DNA from: Thinopyrum elongatum
Taxonomy: Eukaryota > Streptophyta > Magnoliopsida > Poales > Poaceae
Direction of reading: 5' to 3'
Assembly (NCBI GenBank): GCA_011799875.1
Contig: CM022300.1
Coordinates: 237,224,807 to 237,288,806, forward strand
Length of the DNA stretch: 64,000 nt
In this document: positions 22,405-34,900 of the stretch, in pieces
How the letters are laid out: every line of letters begins with the position of its first letter
How positions within the stretch are numbered: position 1 is the stretch's first letter
The notes under the pieces: model-generated
The model's input: the letters and a program-made list of their open reading frames with translations, nothing else
Database searches by the model: none
Told to the model about the DNA's origin: nothing
Made by a program: the position numbers and the translations under genes

Positions 22405-22953
22405 TCAAACAAAACACCTAATCATCATTGCAAACAGCGCATAGAACATGGCTAATGCGACAACCACAACTACACATGCTAGTTCCTTCTTGTCTCTTGC
22501 TTTCATCTGTTGCCTGTGATTGATTCTTTCTTGCTTCACCGTACTGATTGTACATTCCAGATCAGCTAGTTTCTTCTTGAGCTTTACGTTATCTTCTACG
22601 AGCTTGGTGATAACACTCCGAGCCCTGCCATGCCATTCTTCATCCAGGCAGTTAACAAAGGCACAAGCCTCATATCCCTGCCAATGTTAAATAGTATTCA
22701 GGATGAGCGGTGGCATTAACTCAAGTAAAATGATGAACTTAGCACTAACCTCTAAGGGGCAACTGAGAAACCTCCTGTCAATGTCGAATCCCTCTATGGA
22801 TACACGTTGAGCGGGAGTGTGCCCGTGCACACAACTCAGCTTTTGGTACTTCTCGGTGGCGCAAAACTCGGAGTCGAACTCGTGTTGCGGGAGTCTGGAG
22901 TCATGCTCCGGATCCGGCGGCAGATCGCTTTCCTGGTGGGGGGGAGGGGTCAT
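22405..22953 (-). CDS. GRF-type zinc-finger protein with coiled coil and C-terminal membrane segment (two exons)
   Basis: Exon 1 (22953-22750) ends ...SCVHGHTPAQRVSIEGFDIDRRFLSCPLE and a GT donor; exon 2 (22677-22405) follows an AG acceptor and continues in phase GYEACAFVNCLDEEW. Together this is a GRF zinc-finger pattern: Cys-His, [G/D]RRF, Cys, Cys-x-F, x-D-EEW. After it comes a heptad-like stretch (VITKLVEDNVKLKKKLADLECTIS) and a hydrophobic tail (ACVVVVVALAMFYALFAMM) ending RCFV and stop TGA. GRF-plus-coiled-coil-plus-tail proteins are common near grass CACTA elements (from memory). The GRF finger binds single-stranded DNA in other proteins; the role here is unknown. Frame is intact across the intron, unlike the transposase. 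A further 5' exon is possible. Confidence 0.72.
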
Positions 22954-24051
22954 TCAGGACGGATTCAGCACGGAGCTACTTTGGACATGCTAAAAAAGAT
23001 TAGGATAGATTGGAACCTAACAGGACGATTCGGATCTGTAGTACACCTTCCTTCTGATGACCTTAGGCAAGTGCTCGGCGGCGACCGCCGTCGTGGCGGC
23101 GCTGCCGAGAGCGGTGATACAAGCAAGAGCAGCCACACCGAAACCATCAGCACCACTCATCCACATTCCCCCAATGTCAGCGCCACGTGATGGAATTTGG
23201 AGGCTATCTAGGTACTTGGGCGAAATGGGGAAACTGTGGCGATAAGCTAATGGTCGGGAACTACTTATGGCACTATATGTTGTATACAGCACACTGTTTA
23301 TACAGGTCATTTGTGTTAGGTATTACAACTTCACACATGATTTCTGCACCAAACCGTGTGAGAAGACAACGTAGGTGAGACATGGTTGCCATTACATAAC
23401 CGTATGTGATGTACTACCCTGTACATATAATTGAGTTACAGTGATATCGTGTAAACAGCCGCTCTGCGGATATCCGTCAAAAAATAAAACAGCCGCTCTT
23501 CAGATAGAGATGGTGGTGGCGGCCTAGGCAGTGGCTACCAGAGAAGAGGTCAATCCTCGGTCGATGGGCGGTGACAGCGTCATAGGAGGTCAATCCTCTG
23601 TCTGCGGCGGGAGATAGGAGGAGCTCAACCATCGAGGTCGGCGGCGGCATGATTGGAGCACATCCATCGCGGTCGATGGCGGGATAGTGGAGGTCGAACT
23701 TTAGGCGGCAACCGCACTAAGCTTTGCTCCTCGACCCTGTTGTCTCGGCGTGCTGCCGCATCACGCTTCTCTGTCTGCTGGGTGGAGGTCGCCGCGTGGC
23801 TAATTAATTAAGGTATTCTTTTCATGAGTGGCTTAATTAAGGTATTCAATTCCTAAGGGTAGTGCTGTAGTACTCTGCGTGTAAATTGACTGGCCATTAA
23901 TTTTTGTCATTGCACGTCTGGATAACAATATGGAGCGCCCTCAGTAATTATGAAAATAAAACCTTGTGATTTATGCACGCATCTTTGGGCATCAGTTAAT
24001 CCGTGTATTAATGTTGTTGTTTTGTTTTTAATTACCATTCGTGTGGTGCAG
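22954..24051. other. Divergent intergenic region between the GRF gene and the transposase
   Basis: No coding signal that I can support. 23500-23770 is GGCGG/GGTCGGCGG-rich (tandem-like ggtcaatcctc...gcggc words), then A/T-rich with a repeated ttaattaaggtattc (23809-23850). It should hold divergent promoters. The transposase start at 24052 is preceded by a pyrimidine stretch and gtgcag, so an upstream non-coding exon is likely. Confidence 0.45.
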
Positions 24052-27000
24052 ATGGAACGATCTGAATGGATGAAGAATCGGAGAACCGCAGATTTTATCA
24101 GTGGTGTGACAAAGTTCATGAATTTGGCTGAAAGTACAAAGAGGAGAATTGGTGATGTGGATTACATCCTGTGTCCATGTACTCATTGTGCCAATATAGA
24201 GTCACATGAAGTTGCAGATGTCCAATGGCACTTAGTCTCTCGGGGATTCAAGGATGGATATACTCGTTGGACCAGACACGATGAAGAGCAGGTCATGGAT
24301 GAATATACCCAGGGCTGCGAGATGCCAAACCCAGATCAGTGTTACATGGATGTTGAATCTAACATCGGGGCAGAGGTGTCAAGCTTCCAATGGAACACCG
24401 GAAAGCCGAAACGCCCACTGGAAAATCAAGACGTCGACGCAGATGACGATGATCTTGATATGCCAGATTTTGCTGCTATGATTGCAGATTTCAATGGCCC
24501 AAAAAAGGATATGATTGGGTACAAGGATCTGCCAACCATTGATGCGGACTCCAAGAAAGAATTGTATCCAGGTTGCAAAAAGAAATATTCCAAATTGAGT
24601 GCCACCCTAGCGCTTCTCGGATTTAAAGCAGCAAACAGTCTATCAAACAAGGGCTTCACAGAGATGTTAGGTCTTTTCAAAGAAATTCTTCCGGAAGATA
24701 ATGTGCTCCCTAGAAGAACGAACGAAGCAAAGAAAATTGTTTGCCTATTGGAACTTGAACTACAGAAGATACACGCTTGTGTGAATGATTGTATATTGTA
24801 CCGTGGTGAGTACAAAGATTTGCGTGCATGTCCCATATGCAAGCATGCACGATACAAGCGTAGGAGAGCAAAGGAATAGTACAAATTGGATGACGAGATC
24901 AAGACAAGAATCCCATTCAAGGTTGTTTGGTACTTGCCTTTAATTCCAAGGTTGAGGCGTTTGTTTGCAAACCCTACAGAGGCAAAGAGGTTGCGGTGGC
25001 ATCATGATGAGCGAACTGCGGATAAATATATGAGGCACCCGAAAGATGGGGCTCAATGGGAATTAATCGACAACAAGTTTCAAGACTTTGCCAAGGTTCC
25101 TAGAAGTATAAGGCTCGGGGAGTGTACTAACGGGATGAATCCTTTTGGCGATATGAGCACCAATCACAGCACATGGGCGGTGCTTCTGTGCTTATATAAC
25201 CTAGCTCCTTGGTTGTGTATGAAGAAAAAATACATTATGATGTCAATGATTATCCAAGGCACGAAGCAACCTGGAAATGACATCAACATTTACTTTTAGC
25301 TACTGGTAGAAGAACTGCTGACAGTGTGGATAGATGCGCCTGCTGTAAAATGGTATGATGCTTACAAAAAGGAGATTTTCTATCTACATGCGATGCTGGT
25401 GCACACCATTCAAGATATGCCGGCATTAGGCAACACATCGGGGAAGAAAACAAAGGGATATGTAGGGTGTGTCACATGCATGGATAGGACAGCTAGCAGA
25501 TTTCTTCCCAACTCACGCAAAACCGTGTATTTGCATCATCGTAGGTTCTTACAGAGAAATCACCCATACCGAAAGATGAAAGGTGAATTTGATGGTACGA
25601 CAGAGGTTGATGTGGGCCCAAGACCTATGATGGGGAGGTGGTCCACAACATGGCTAAACAAATTAATGTTGTGCTTGGCAAGAAGCACGCTTTGACGGTG
25701 AAACAAACATCGAAGGGTCAAGTGTTTAAGAAGAAATCGGTGTTCTGGAAATCACCTTACTGGGAGATTCTACGTGTACGTCACTGCATCGATGTCATGC
25801 ACGTAGAGAAGAACATATGTGAAAGCATCCTTGGTACTCTGCTAAAGATTAAAGGTAAAACAAAGGATGGTGATGGTGCATGGCTTGATATGCTTGTTGA
25901 TCAATCAAAACACAAGAGTGAAGCAGAAGATGATGACAAATTCATCAAAGCTCGCCAGAGTTACAATTTCAGTACAAAAGAAGCAACACAGTTCTTCACC
26001 TATTTGTTGTCAGTTAAGACACCCTCTTCCTACTCCGCAACCATCAAAAGTCTCGTGGATGTGAGCTCAGGTAAAATGAAGTTGGGACAGATGAAGTCAC
26101 ATGATTGCCACGTAATGTTGACACAAATCCTCTCGGTGGCCATCAGGAATCTAATGGACAAAGATATAAGAAACACACTCATTGAGCTATGTGATTTCTT
26201 CAATCAACTATGGCAGAAAGTTGTAGATCCTGAAGAGTTGGATCATATGCAAGATGATATTGCAAGAATATTGTCCAACCTAGAGTTGTTTTTCCCATCG
26301 TCATTCTTTGATGTCATGGTCCATATCACGGTGCACCTTGTTGACGAGATAAAGTATTGTGGTCCTGTGTTTCTTCGCAACATGTATCCCTTCGAGCGGT
26401 TCATGGGAATACTGAAGCGCTATTGTCGGAACCGAAACCATCCAGAGGCAAGCATCCTACAAGGTTATACCGCGGAGGTGGTGGTTGAGTTTTGCACCGA
26501 ATACATGAAACAAAGACCTATAGGTTTGCCCGTCTCTCGCCACGAGGGAAGGCTGAATGGTAAGCCGGTCCTTGGTGGCACGCAAATGGATGCACCCAGA
26601 GAATTGGCAGAGTAAGCCCATTTGACGGTACTGCTTAACAACCCAGTTCTCAGCGCTTATGCTGAAGAACACTTGGCGGAGATACGCCAAAGCTTCTTAG
26701 CAATGGTGCCTTCATCAGATGTGGAGATGAAGGAGCACACTAAGAACTATGCCGAATGGCTGAAGAATCGTTTGGCACAAGGATCCATCAATGACATTGC
26801 TACGTGGTTGGCAAAAAAGGCATCACCTACGGTGTTGACGTACCAAGCATATGACATAAATGGATACAAGTTCTACACCGAGGAACGTGATGAGAAGACC
26901 TCATATCAGAACAGCTCTATTCGAATAGAATGCATGACTGTAGATGAATCTGATAAAAGGGTATACTATGGAACCATCAAAGAGATTTGGGAGCTTAACT

Positions 27001-27386
27001 ATGTGAAAGTTAAGGTGGCATTATTCAGGTGCGCATGGATCCCTCTTGGTTATGTAAAGGTTGATGATTACAGGAGGACCTGTGTTAACAGGACAACAAT
27101 GGCATATCACGCGGACCCATTCATTCTTGCCAGTGATGCTACCCAGATTTTCTATGCGAAAGACCCCTTGCATAAGAACTGCCATGTAGTGATGCATGGG
27201 AAGAGGAGGGTACTGGGTGTTGAGGTTGTTGCCGATGAGGACGAATACGATGAATTTGCTGAGTTTCCAGCCAAGGGATCATGCACCCATGTAACAGAGA
27301 AGTGTAAAATCATCAGAAAAACCAAGTTCATTCGGGGTCAACGTAATGATCCCAGTTCCGCCATGTACATGGGAATTAAGCCATAA
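24052..27386 (+). pseudogene. TNP2-like CACTA transposase, decayed
   Basis: ATG at 24052 follows a splice-acceptor-like gtgcag. Domains in order: transposase-associated N-terminal domain (SEWMKNRRTADFISGV, CPCTHCAN; 24052-24310); TNP2 domain (LPLIPRLRRLFANP, NPFGDMSTNHSTWAVLLCLYNLAP, GTKQPGNDINIY, KGYVGCVTCMDRT; about 24500-25560); RHCIDVMHVEKNICESILGT; DUF4218-like (GQMKSHDCHVMLTQ, CGPVFLRNMYPFERFMG, NRNHPEASI; 26080-26460); DUF4216-like C-terminus (VYYGTIKEIWELNYVKVKVALFRCAW; 26950-27040). Stops in frame: TAG 24877, TAG 25297, TAA 26613, and a frameshift between about 25570 and 25640. It would bind the terminal and subterminal repeats and excise the element; this copy cannot. Confidence 0.93.
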
Positions 27387-27600
27387 GACTAGTCTTTATG
27401 CCTACCCTGCAACTTAATTCGTTCAATTTGGAACTGTCGCGTGTACTGAATTTGTGAGTTATGCCCGGTTTTCTGTTGATGCAGGAACCGTTAATATGTT
27501 GACCTTGATATGCTGTTAGCTCAGGCAATGAATATGAACTTATTATTATTATATTATAGAGGTAGCACACTCAATTGATCTCACTCCAGTATGTGTGAAC
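27387..27600. other. 3' flank of the transposase, nothing recognised
   Basis: A/T-rich, includes cttattattattatatta; likely 3' UTR and polyadenylation region. Confidence 0.4.
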
Positions 27601-30600
27601 AAAAGATATGCAATTTGTTTTGCGAATAGCACACGGTTTGTTCATGAAAGCCGTGTGCCGACCAAACCCCCCGCGCGATCTGAGTTGTGCTTTCTGATTG
27701 GCCAGAACCCAAACCCCACGGATCGTACGTCTGCACCGTTGGATGCTCCCAGATCGAACGGCAATCCTCATCCCTTTCGACAGCAAATGCAGTTCCAGTT
27801 GTAATTTTATTTTTATGCACAAAATGCATGTTAAACTCAAAAAATGTCTTAAATATAGCTAACGATACCTGAAATGCGTCAGAAAATCAAACCTGTGGTA
27901 TAATGGTGATTGCGTACCATGGAATTTTTTATGAGGCGAAACGATGAAGTCACCGGCCACTGGAGTTTGAATTGACACGTCTCCTTTTGGAAACCATCAT
28001 CCTTCATGTGAGATGCTCCGGTTTGGAAGGAGCGATCATCAAAAATTGTGCCAAACTTTACCAAATTTTTTCCATGGGGTCGTGAGAGCACGCCACGGGC
28101 ACACATCGATGTTGATGATGTCCGGACTCCATCTGAATTTCCTGTAATTAAAATACCAACTAGGCCTATGCCAGTGGCCGCACCTCGCGGCCGAAATGTT
28201 TGAAACTTCTCCCCGCTTCTCGGACAAATGGATGAAAACTCGCAAAGCGACGCACAAATGATTTGTACACCTTCTTTGCTAAGGCTGGCCATAGTGGGGG
28301 TATCATAGCCGGTATCATGCACTCGGGAATAGCAAATATGATGATGTGGCAAGGAATTAAAGATGGGAGAGTGGGTTAGAGTAACATAGGTAGATACCAT
28401 AACATAATAAATGCTGTACTACTTTGTGTTATGCATGGCCATAAATATGGTCATCTATGATACTACTCTATGATACTATGCACTATGAAGGTACATAGTA
28501 TCATACACTAGTATCATATGCATGATACTAGTATATGATACTCCCCACTATAAGGCTGGCCATAGTGGTGGTATCATAGCCGGTATCATGGACTCAGAAA
28601 TAGCAAGTATGCTGATGTGGCAAAGAATTAAAGAAGATAGAGAGGGTTAGAGTAACATATAGGTAGATATCGTATCATGTTAAATGAGATGCTAATTTGT
28701 GTTATGCATGGCAATAAATATGATCATCTATGATACTACTCTATTATACTATGCACTATAATTAAACGTAGTATCATACACTAGTATCATATGCATGATA
28801 CTAGCATACGATACTCTCCACTATGAGTAGCCTAAGTATAGCCTAACTAAAACACCCACATGTAGTTGTAGTAAGGTTTTGACTTTATATGCACTAAATG
28901 CAAGGTAAGTGCAAAAAATGACTTAAACATAGCAGACGAGACCTGAAATGGGCCAGAAAATCAAACCTAGGGTATATCCGTGATTGTTTACCATGATTTT
29001 TTTTGAGCCGAAACGATGTAGTCACTGACGATTTGGAGTCCGAAATGCCGTGTCTCCTTTTGGAAACTATATATGATCCTTCTTGTGAGATGCTCCGGTA
29101 TGGAAGGTGTGAGCACCAAAACTTGTGCCAAACTTTACCAATTTTTTTCCATGCGATCGTGAGAGCACGGCACAGTGACACAATGATTTTCGTTATTTTC
29201 GGACTCTATATGCATTTCCTGTAATTAAAAAACCAACAACCCAGCGGCCGAACTGTTTGAATTTTTTTCCCGTTTCCCGGACAATGAATGAAAACTCGCA
29301 AAGCGACACACAAATGATCTTGCTAACACCCACGTGTAGTTGCGAGATCTCAAATGACTCAAATATAGCAAACGAGATCTCAAATGCACCAGAAAATCGA
29401 ACCACAGGGTACAATCGTGATTTCTTACCATGGAAAAAAATTCGAGGCGAACGATGAACTCATGTTTTCATTCAAACGAAAATATGCTGTTAGTTCATGT
29501 AAATGTTTTCAAATAGCACATGGTTCACTCACGAAAGCCGTGTGCCTACTAACCGTGGCCGATGCCCCCTGCCACGCGCGTGATCTGAGTCGTGCGTTCT
29601 GATTGGCCAGAACCCAAACCCCGCGGATCGTACGTCTGCACCGTTGGATTCTCCTTGATCGAATGGCAATCCTCATCCCTTTCGACATCACATGAAGTTC
29701 CGGTTGTGATTTTATTTATATCCACAAAATGCACGTTAAATTCAAAAAATGTCTTAAATATAGAAAACGATACCTGAAATGCATTAGAAAATCAAACCCG
29801 TAGTATAATGGTGATTGCGTATCGTGGAAATTTTTATGAGGCCAAACGATGAAGTCACCGACCATTGGAGTTTGAATTGGCACGTCTCCTTTTGGAAACC
29901 ATGGTCCTTCATGTGAGATGCTCTGGTTTGGAAGGAGAGATCATCAAAACCTGTGTCAAACTTTACCAAAAAAATTTCCCTGGGGTCGTGAGAGCACGCC
30001 ATGGGCACACACCGATTTTTATGATGTCTGGACTCCATCTGAATTCCCTGTAATTAAAATACCAACTAGGCCTACACTGATGGCCACACCTCGCGGCCGA
30101 AATGTTTGAAACTTCTCCTCATTTCTCGGACAATGGATGAAAACTCGTAAAGCGACACACAAATGATTTGTACACCTTCTTTGCTAACTAACACCCAGAT
30201 GTAGTTGTAGAACAGTTTTGAATTTATATGCACTAAATGCAAGGTAAGTGCAAAAAAATGACTTAAATATAGCAGACGAGACCTGAAATGGGCCAGAAAA
30301 TCAAACCTAGGGTATATACGTGATTGTTTACCATGAAAAAAACTCAAGGCGGAACGATGTAGTCACTGACGATTGGAGTCCGAAGTGCCGCATCTCCTTT
30401 TCGAAACTACGATCCTTCTTGTGAGATGCTCCGATTTGGAAGGTGTGAGCATCAAAACTTGCGCCAAACTTTACCAAATTTTTTCCATGGGATCCTGAGA
30501 GCACGTCACGGTGACACACCGATTTTCGTTATTTCCGGACCCTATATGCATTTCCTGTAATTAGAATACCAACAAGGCCTACGCCTCTGGCCGCACCCTG

Positions 30601-31260
30601 CGGCCGAACTGTTTGAATTTTTTTCCCTTTTCTCGAACAATGAATGAAAACTCCCAAAGCGACACACAAATGATCTTGCTAGCTAGCACCCACGTGTAGT
30701 TGCGACTATAGCAAACGACTCAAATATAGCAAACGATACCTCAAATGCACCAGAAGATCGAACCATAGGGTGCAATGGTGATTTCTTATAGTGGAAAACA
30801 ATTTGGAGGCAAAATGATGAACTCTTGTTTTCATTCAAACGAAAATATGCTGTTAGTTCATGTAAATGTTTTCAAATAGCACACTGTTTAGTCATGAAAG
30901 CCGTGTGCCTACCAAACCGTGGCCGATGCCCCCCCTTGCTGCGTGCGCGATCTGAGTCATGCGTTCTGATTGGCCAGAACCCAAACCCCACGGATCGTAC
31001 GTCTGCACCGTTGGATGCTCCCAGATCGAACATCAATCCTCACCCCTTTCGACAGCAAATGCAGTCCGGCTAGGATTTTATTTATATGCCAAAATGCACG
31101 GTAAATGCCAAAAATGTCTTAAATATAGCACACGAGACCTGAAATGTGCCAGCAAATCAAACCCATGGTATAATGGTGATTGCTTAATGTGGGAAAAATT
31201 TAGAGGCGAAACGATGAACTCACATCTTCATTTCAAAATTAGTACATCTTCATTTCAAAC
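27601..31260 (+). repeat. Higher-order tandem repeat (~1.36 kb unit, 2.3 copies) inside the CACTA element
   Basis: Unit starts with aatagcacac-ggttt-catgaaagccgtgtgc and the word ctgattggccagaacccaaacccc at about 27690, 29600 and 30968. Unit spacing is ~1365 bp between copies 2 and 3; copy 1 is longer only because a 550-bp MITE sits in it. Each unit is itself two related ~0.6-0.7-kb halves (shared words tctccttttggaaac, gtgagatgctccg, ccaaactttacca, ctgtaattaaaatacca), giving an a-b-a-b-a order. No gene supported. Confidence 0.8.
28283..28832 (+). mobile_element. Dimeric Tourist/PIF-Harbinger-like MITE
   Basis: Two head-to-tail ~270-bp copies (28283-28550 and 28554-28832) each beginning ggctggccatagtgg and full of gtatcata/tgatact words. 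The outer ends are inverted (start ggctggccatagtggggg, end ctccactatgagtagcc). TAA precedes (28280-28282) and follows (28833-28835) the element, and a third TAA lies at the internal junction (28551-28553). TAA duplication is the PIF/Harbinger signature. Confidence 0.85.
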
Positions 31261-31969
31261 GAAATTATTCTCTTTGTGCACACGAGCGCTTAGAGGCAAC
31301 CGTTTGCATAGGCCTTTCCGCGCGGCGACCGGGGATATTTTTCACCCTTTTCACCTAGGCCGCCAACACCCCCCACCACCCGCCTGCGTTTCACTCAACT
31401 AGTCCACCCAATTTCCATCGCCAGCACCCCCTCCCCCAGATCAACAACAGAACCCTCTCCGGCGCCGGCGTGCTCACCCTGGCCGTGTGGCCGCTTTTCG
31501 GCGTCAACCCTACCTCCACTGCCGTTCCCAACACGCGGCTGCTCGCGCCTCGCTGTCTTCGTTTGCTCACCAGCCACCCTCGAGAATATCGATCCTGTAA
31601 CCCTTGCCTTTCCTGTGGTCCGGCCAGGTTTGCATTAAGAAACCTATTAGTTACAGCTCTCAATCGCGGTGAGGCATATTTCCTTGCAATCCCTCTTCCT
31701 ATTCCGTTCCGTATGTTCCCAAATTGGCTATAAACTAACGGAGAGCATATATATGTTCATTATCTACCTTCCTAACTAGTACATATAAGTTGTAGTTGTT
31801 CCACTAAGTTACTGCCGATTTACAGATCGCGGGCGCCCGAGTCACACAAACTTAACAAATAAGCCATGCATTTTCTAAATTATTGCATGACATGTTTAGA
31901 CAGCTTGATACCAAGTTGTTAGTTTTATGCTTATCCTCCTTTCCTAAGTTTCGCATGTGTTCTCTGTAG
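31261..31969. other. Upstream region of ORF2/Ulp1 gene
   Basis: Plus strand has a GC-rich leader (ccgcgcggcgaccgg... at 31320; cctcccccagatcaacaacag) that could be a 5' UTR exon, then A/T-rich sequence ending in tctctgtag right before the ATG at 31970, so a leader intron is likely. No TATA box I would defend; a 87-codon frame at 31470-31733 lacks motifs. Confidence 0.4.
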
Positions 31970-34900
31970 ATGCCGAGTAGCAGCGACAACACTCATGCTT
32001 CAGGTGATGTATCTTCATCTGATTCCAACAACCCTAGGTCTTCAGCAGATGGTGAGGGATCAAGTAATCTTGAATGGGATAGAGCTGCAGTAATTACCCT
32101 TCCGGTCAGGACACGGAGGAATGCTCCAAGGAAGCCCACACACCAGCCTAAAGGTGTATATGAAGTAACCGAGATCGATTTAAAGTCTTGGGCTCCAACT
32201 AAACCAGATAAAGCACGCACGAGGCTTAGGAGTGTGTGTGGATTTGTTGGCAGGGCAAGGCTCAACATTAATCTGCCAGTGTTTCGAAAGGCTGACACAA
32301 AAACACGGCAAAGGATAGTTCAGGAGATCATGGATCACTTCAATGTTCCAGAGCAGTGGAGAATGCAGGTGGAACACGCTGCACTGAAGAAGGCTAGGGA
32401 TGCTTGGAGAAATTGGAAGCACGTGCTGTACAAGAAGTACTTGAGTGAAGGCAAGGACCCAATCCCCGCATACCCCCAAATTACAAAGGCAGACTAGGCA
32501 GAATTCAAAAGGGTCAGGGCAACTACATAGTTTGCTGAGAAGAGTGCCAAGCAATCGAAACTTCAGAAGAGGAACACACACCCCCACCGTATGGGTGTGG
32601 CAGGATACTATGGCATGAAACCGATATGGGACCTAGAGGACAAAGAAGCAGTAGCGGTGGGTGAGAAAGCGGCCTTTAGTGAAATCAGGGGCGAACGCAC
32701 TAGAGACTACTTGCGGCACGTGCAAGGAGGCGTGATGACAGAACTTATTAATTTGAAAACTCACATGACGAAGAACTGTATTGCGTGATGTTAAAGGCTT
32801 CCAAGATCCCTGGAAGGTTCTATAGGAACTCAGGGCCATGTGACATTCTGTCCGATGCTCTGGAAACAAGAGAGCCCCCTGGCCATGCAAGGGGTATAGG
32901 TGTTAATGTCCCGCACAAGAGGGCTTTCACACTCAGCAAAGAAGAAAGGCTCAGCATGAAAAAAGCGAGGAGTGAAATGAAGCAGAATTAATTGTATGAA
33001 AGGTTGAGGAAGGACATGTATCCGGCTGTTCGAAAGGATATTGAGGAGTCAATAATGATGCAGAAGACTCTAACACTGGCAGATAGCCAGCAGATGGGAG
33101 GGGAGGCGGGCATGGAGGATGCTGGTTATTGCGCGACAACACCACACAAGAGTAGCTGTGCATCAGCTGACCCCAGCGACACTGAGACTGCAGCTGCTCA
33201 TGATGATGCTATATCTGATCTATCTGGAATGAAAGACAGACTGAAGGGCGTGCTTACACATTATGAAGGTACATTAAAATGTGCAACAGCCTGGGTTTGC
33301 CCACCCTTCTTGGAAGAGGGCCTCTTGTTGGACAATGTGCCATTGAAGCCGGGCTGTGTGAAGTGCTACGTGACTGAAGTAAAGCCTGGATTCAATGAAT
33401 TTGCCCTAAAGAATGTCCTAGGAGACTTTGGTGAGCAAAGGACCTTGGGAGAAACACTGTTACATCGCATCCAATGGCCACGAAAGGAAATAGAGTTCAT
33501 GGATGAGATCCCTGAAGCCCCGCCAAGAGCAACCAATGTCGCCCCTCAACCGGTGACGCGCTCCTTGCCACAGTAGCTCTCGCGTGCTTCCCCCAAAGAA
33601 CCTAATACTCATAATCTGACGGCTGATGCATCAACCTATGATCAGCCGGCCCGACTTTGTGCCGTACAGGCCATGTCATTGTCCGCCCCAGAGCAGCCAG
33701 TGGCAAGGCCTACAACTGCTGAAGACACACCACCGATTCAGATGCCAGCCACTGAAGCAGCGGGGGGAGACCCAGTTGCAGCACATGCTCAGCAGACCAA
33801 CCTGGTGGAACGGACTGCTAAGCAGTCTGATGCTTCAGAACCGCCGGCTAAGCAGTCTCTAGGTCCAGAATCGACTGCTCATCACTCCATCGGTCCATAG
33901 CCGTGTGATCAGCATACCAATGCATCAGCACTTCCTGCTCAGCAAACCAACGCGCTGGCACGGCCTCCTCAACACACCGATAAGTTGGCACCACCTGCGC
34001 AGAAACCCGACATAGCTTTAACGCATGGTTAGCAGTCCGATGCCTCTACTCCTACAGCCCAGCAGTCCGTCACAGCAGCACCGCCAGCTCATCGGTCCGG
34101 CATAGCTAAACCATCTGCTAAGCAGTCCGTCGAAGCTTCACCGTCTGCTCGGTAGTCTACCTTTCAGCCAACCAGACATTCTACCAGAAATGCTTCAAGT
34201 ACCAAGAAGGAAGCGGCCAAAAAGGCTGCACCCACGAGGAAGCGCGCTGGGAGAGCGAAGAGGAAAGAGAACGATTGCCTCTTACTTAAAGCACTCATCG
34301 CCCAAAACCAAATTAACAGCAGGTTGTTCGAATCGGGGAGTAATATTATTTCTGACGACATGCATGATGATGAAATAGCTTTGCGGCTTGCTAAAAATAA
34401 AGCAGACGTACTTGAAGCACGCAATTATGTCCATGGCCAGCCATTTCTTGTTGGTGAATACTTTGATGAGTGCAGTTACAGTTGCCGCGAGTTACGTAAA
34501 TATTGCATGGATCAAATGTCAGCGGGTCATCATGTTCTGCTAGTCCACTACAACAGAGATCATTTCCGACAAGATGCTGGTTCCATCAATGTGAGTTTCG
34601 AGGACTTACATCTCTTCTTCAACTTCAACGAGCTCGATGCCACTCTTGTTAGATGCCTGATTTTGTAAGTACTTAAAAAACTCTGATCAACTTCTCCATA
34701 CAAGGCTGTAAATGATAAACAACTAACTGCATTTTATTCCTCTCAGGGGATTGAACGCAAAGAGAAGAAAAAGGGAGAGTGTGTATTTCATAGATCCTGC
34801 ATTAGCAAATGGCACAACATTAGATGGTAAGGACCTACGGGACTGGGCCATTAACACGGTCGTCCGTATCTTCCAAAACACGTCCCATGCAGAATCATTT

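Noticed and set aside
22807..23190. Plus-strand frame opposite the GRF gene
   Set aside because: Shadow of the minus-strand exon; no motif of its own.
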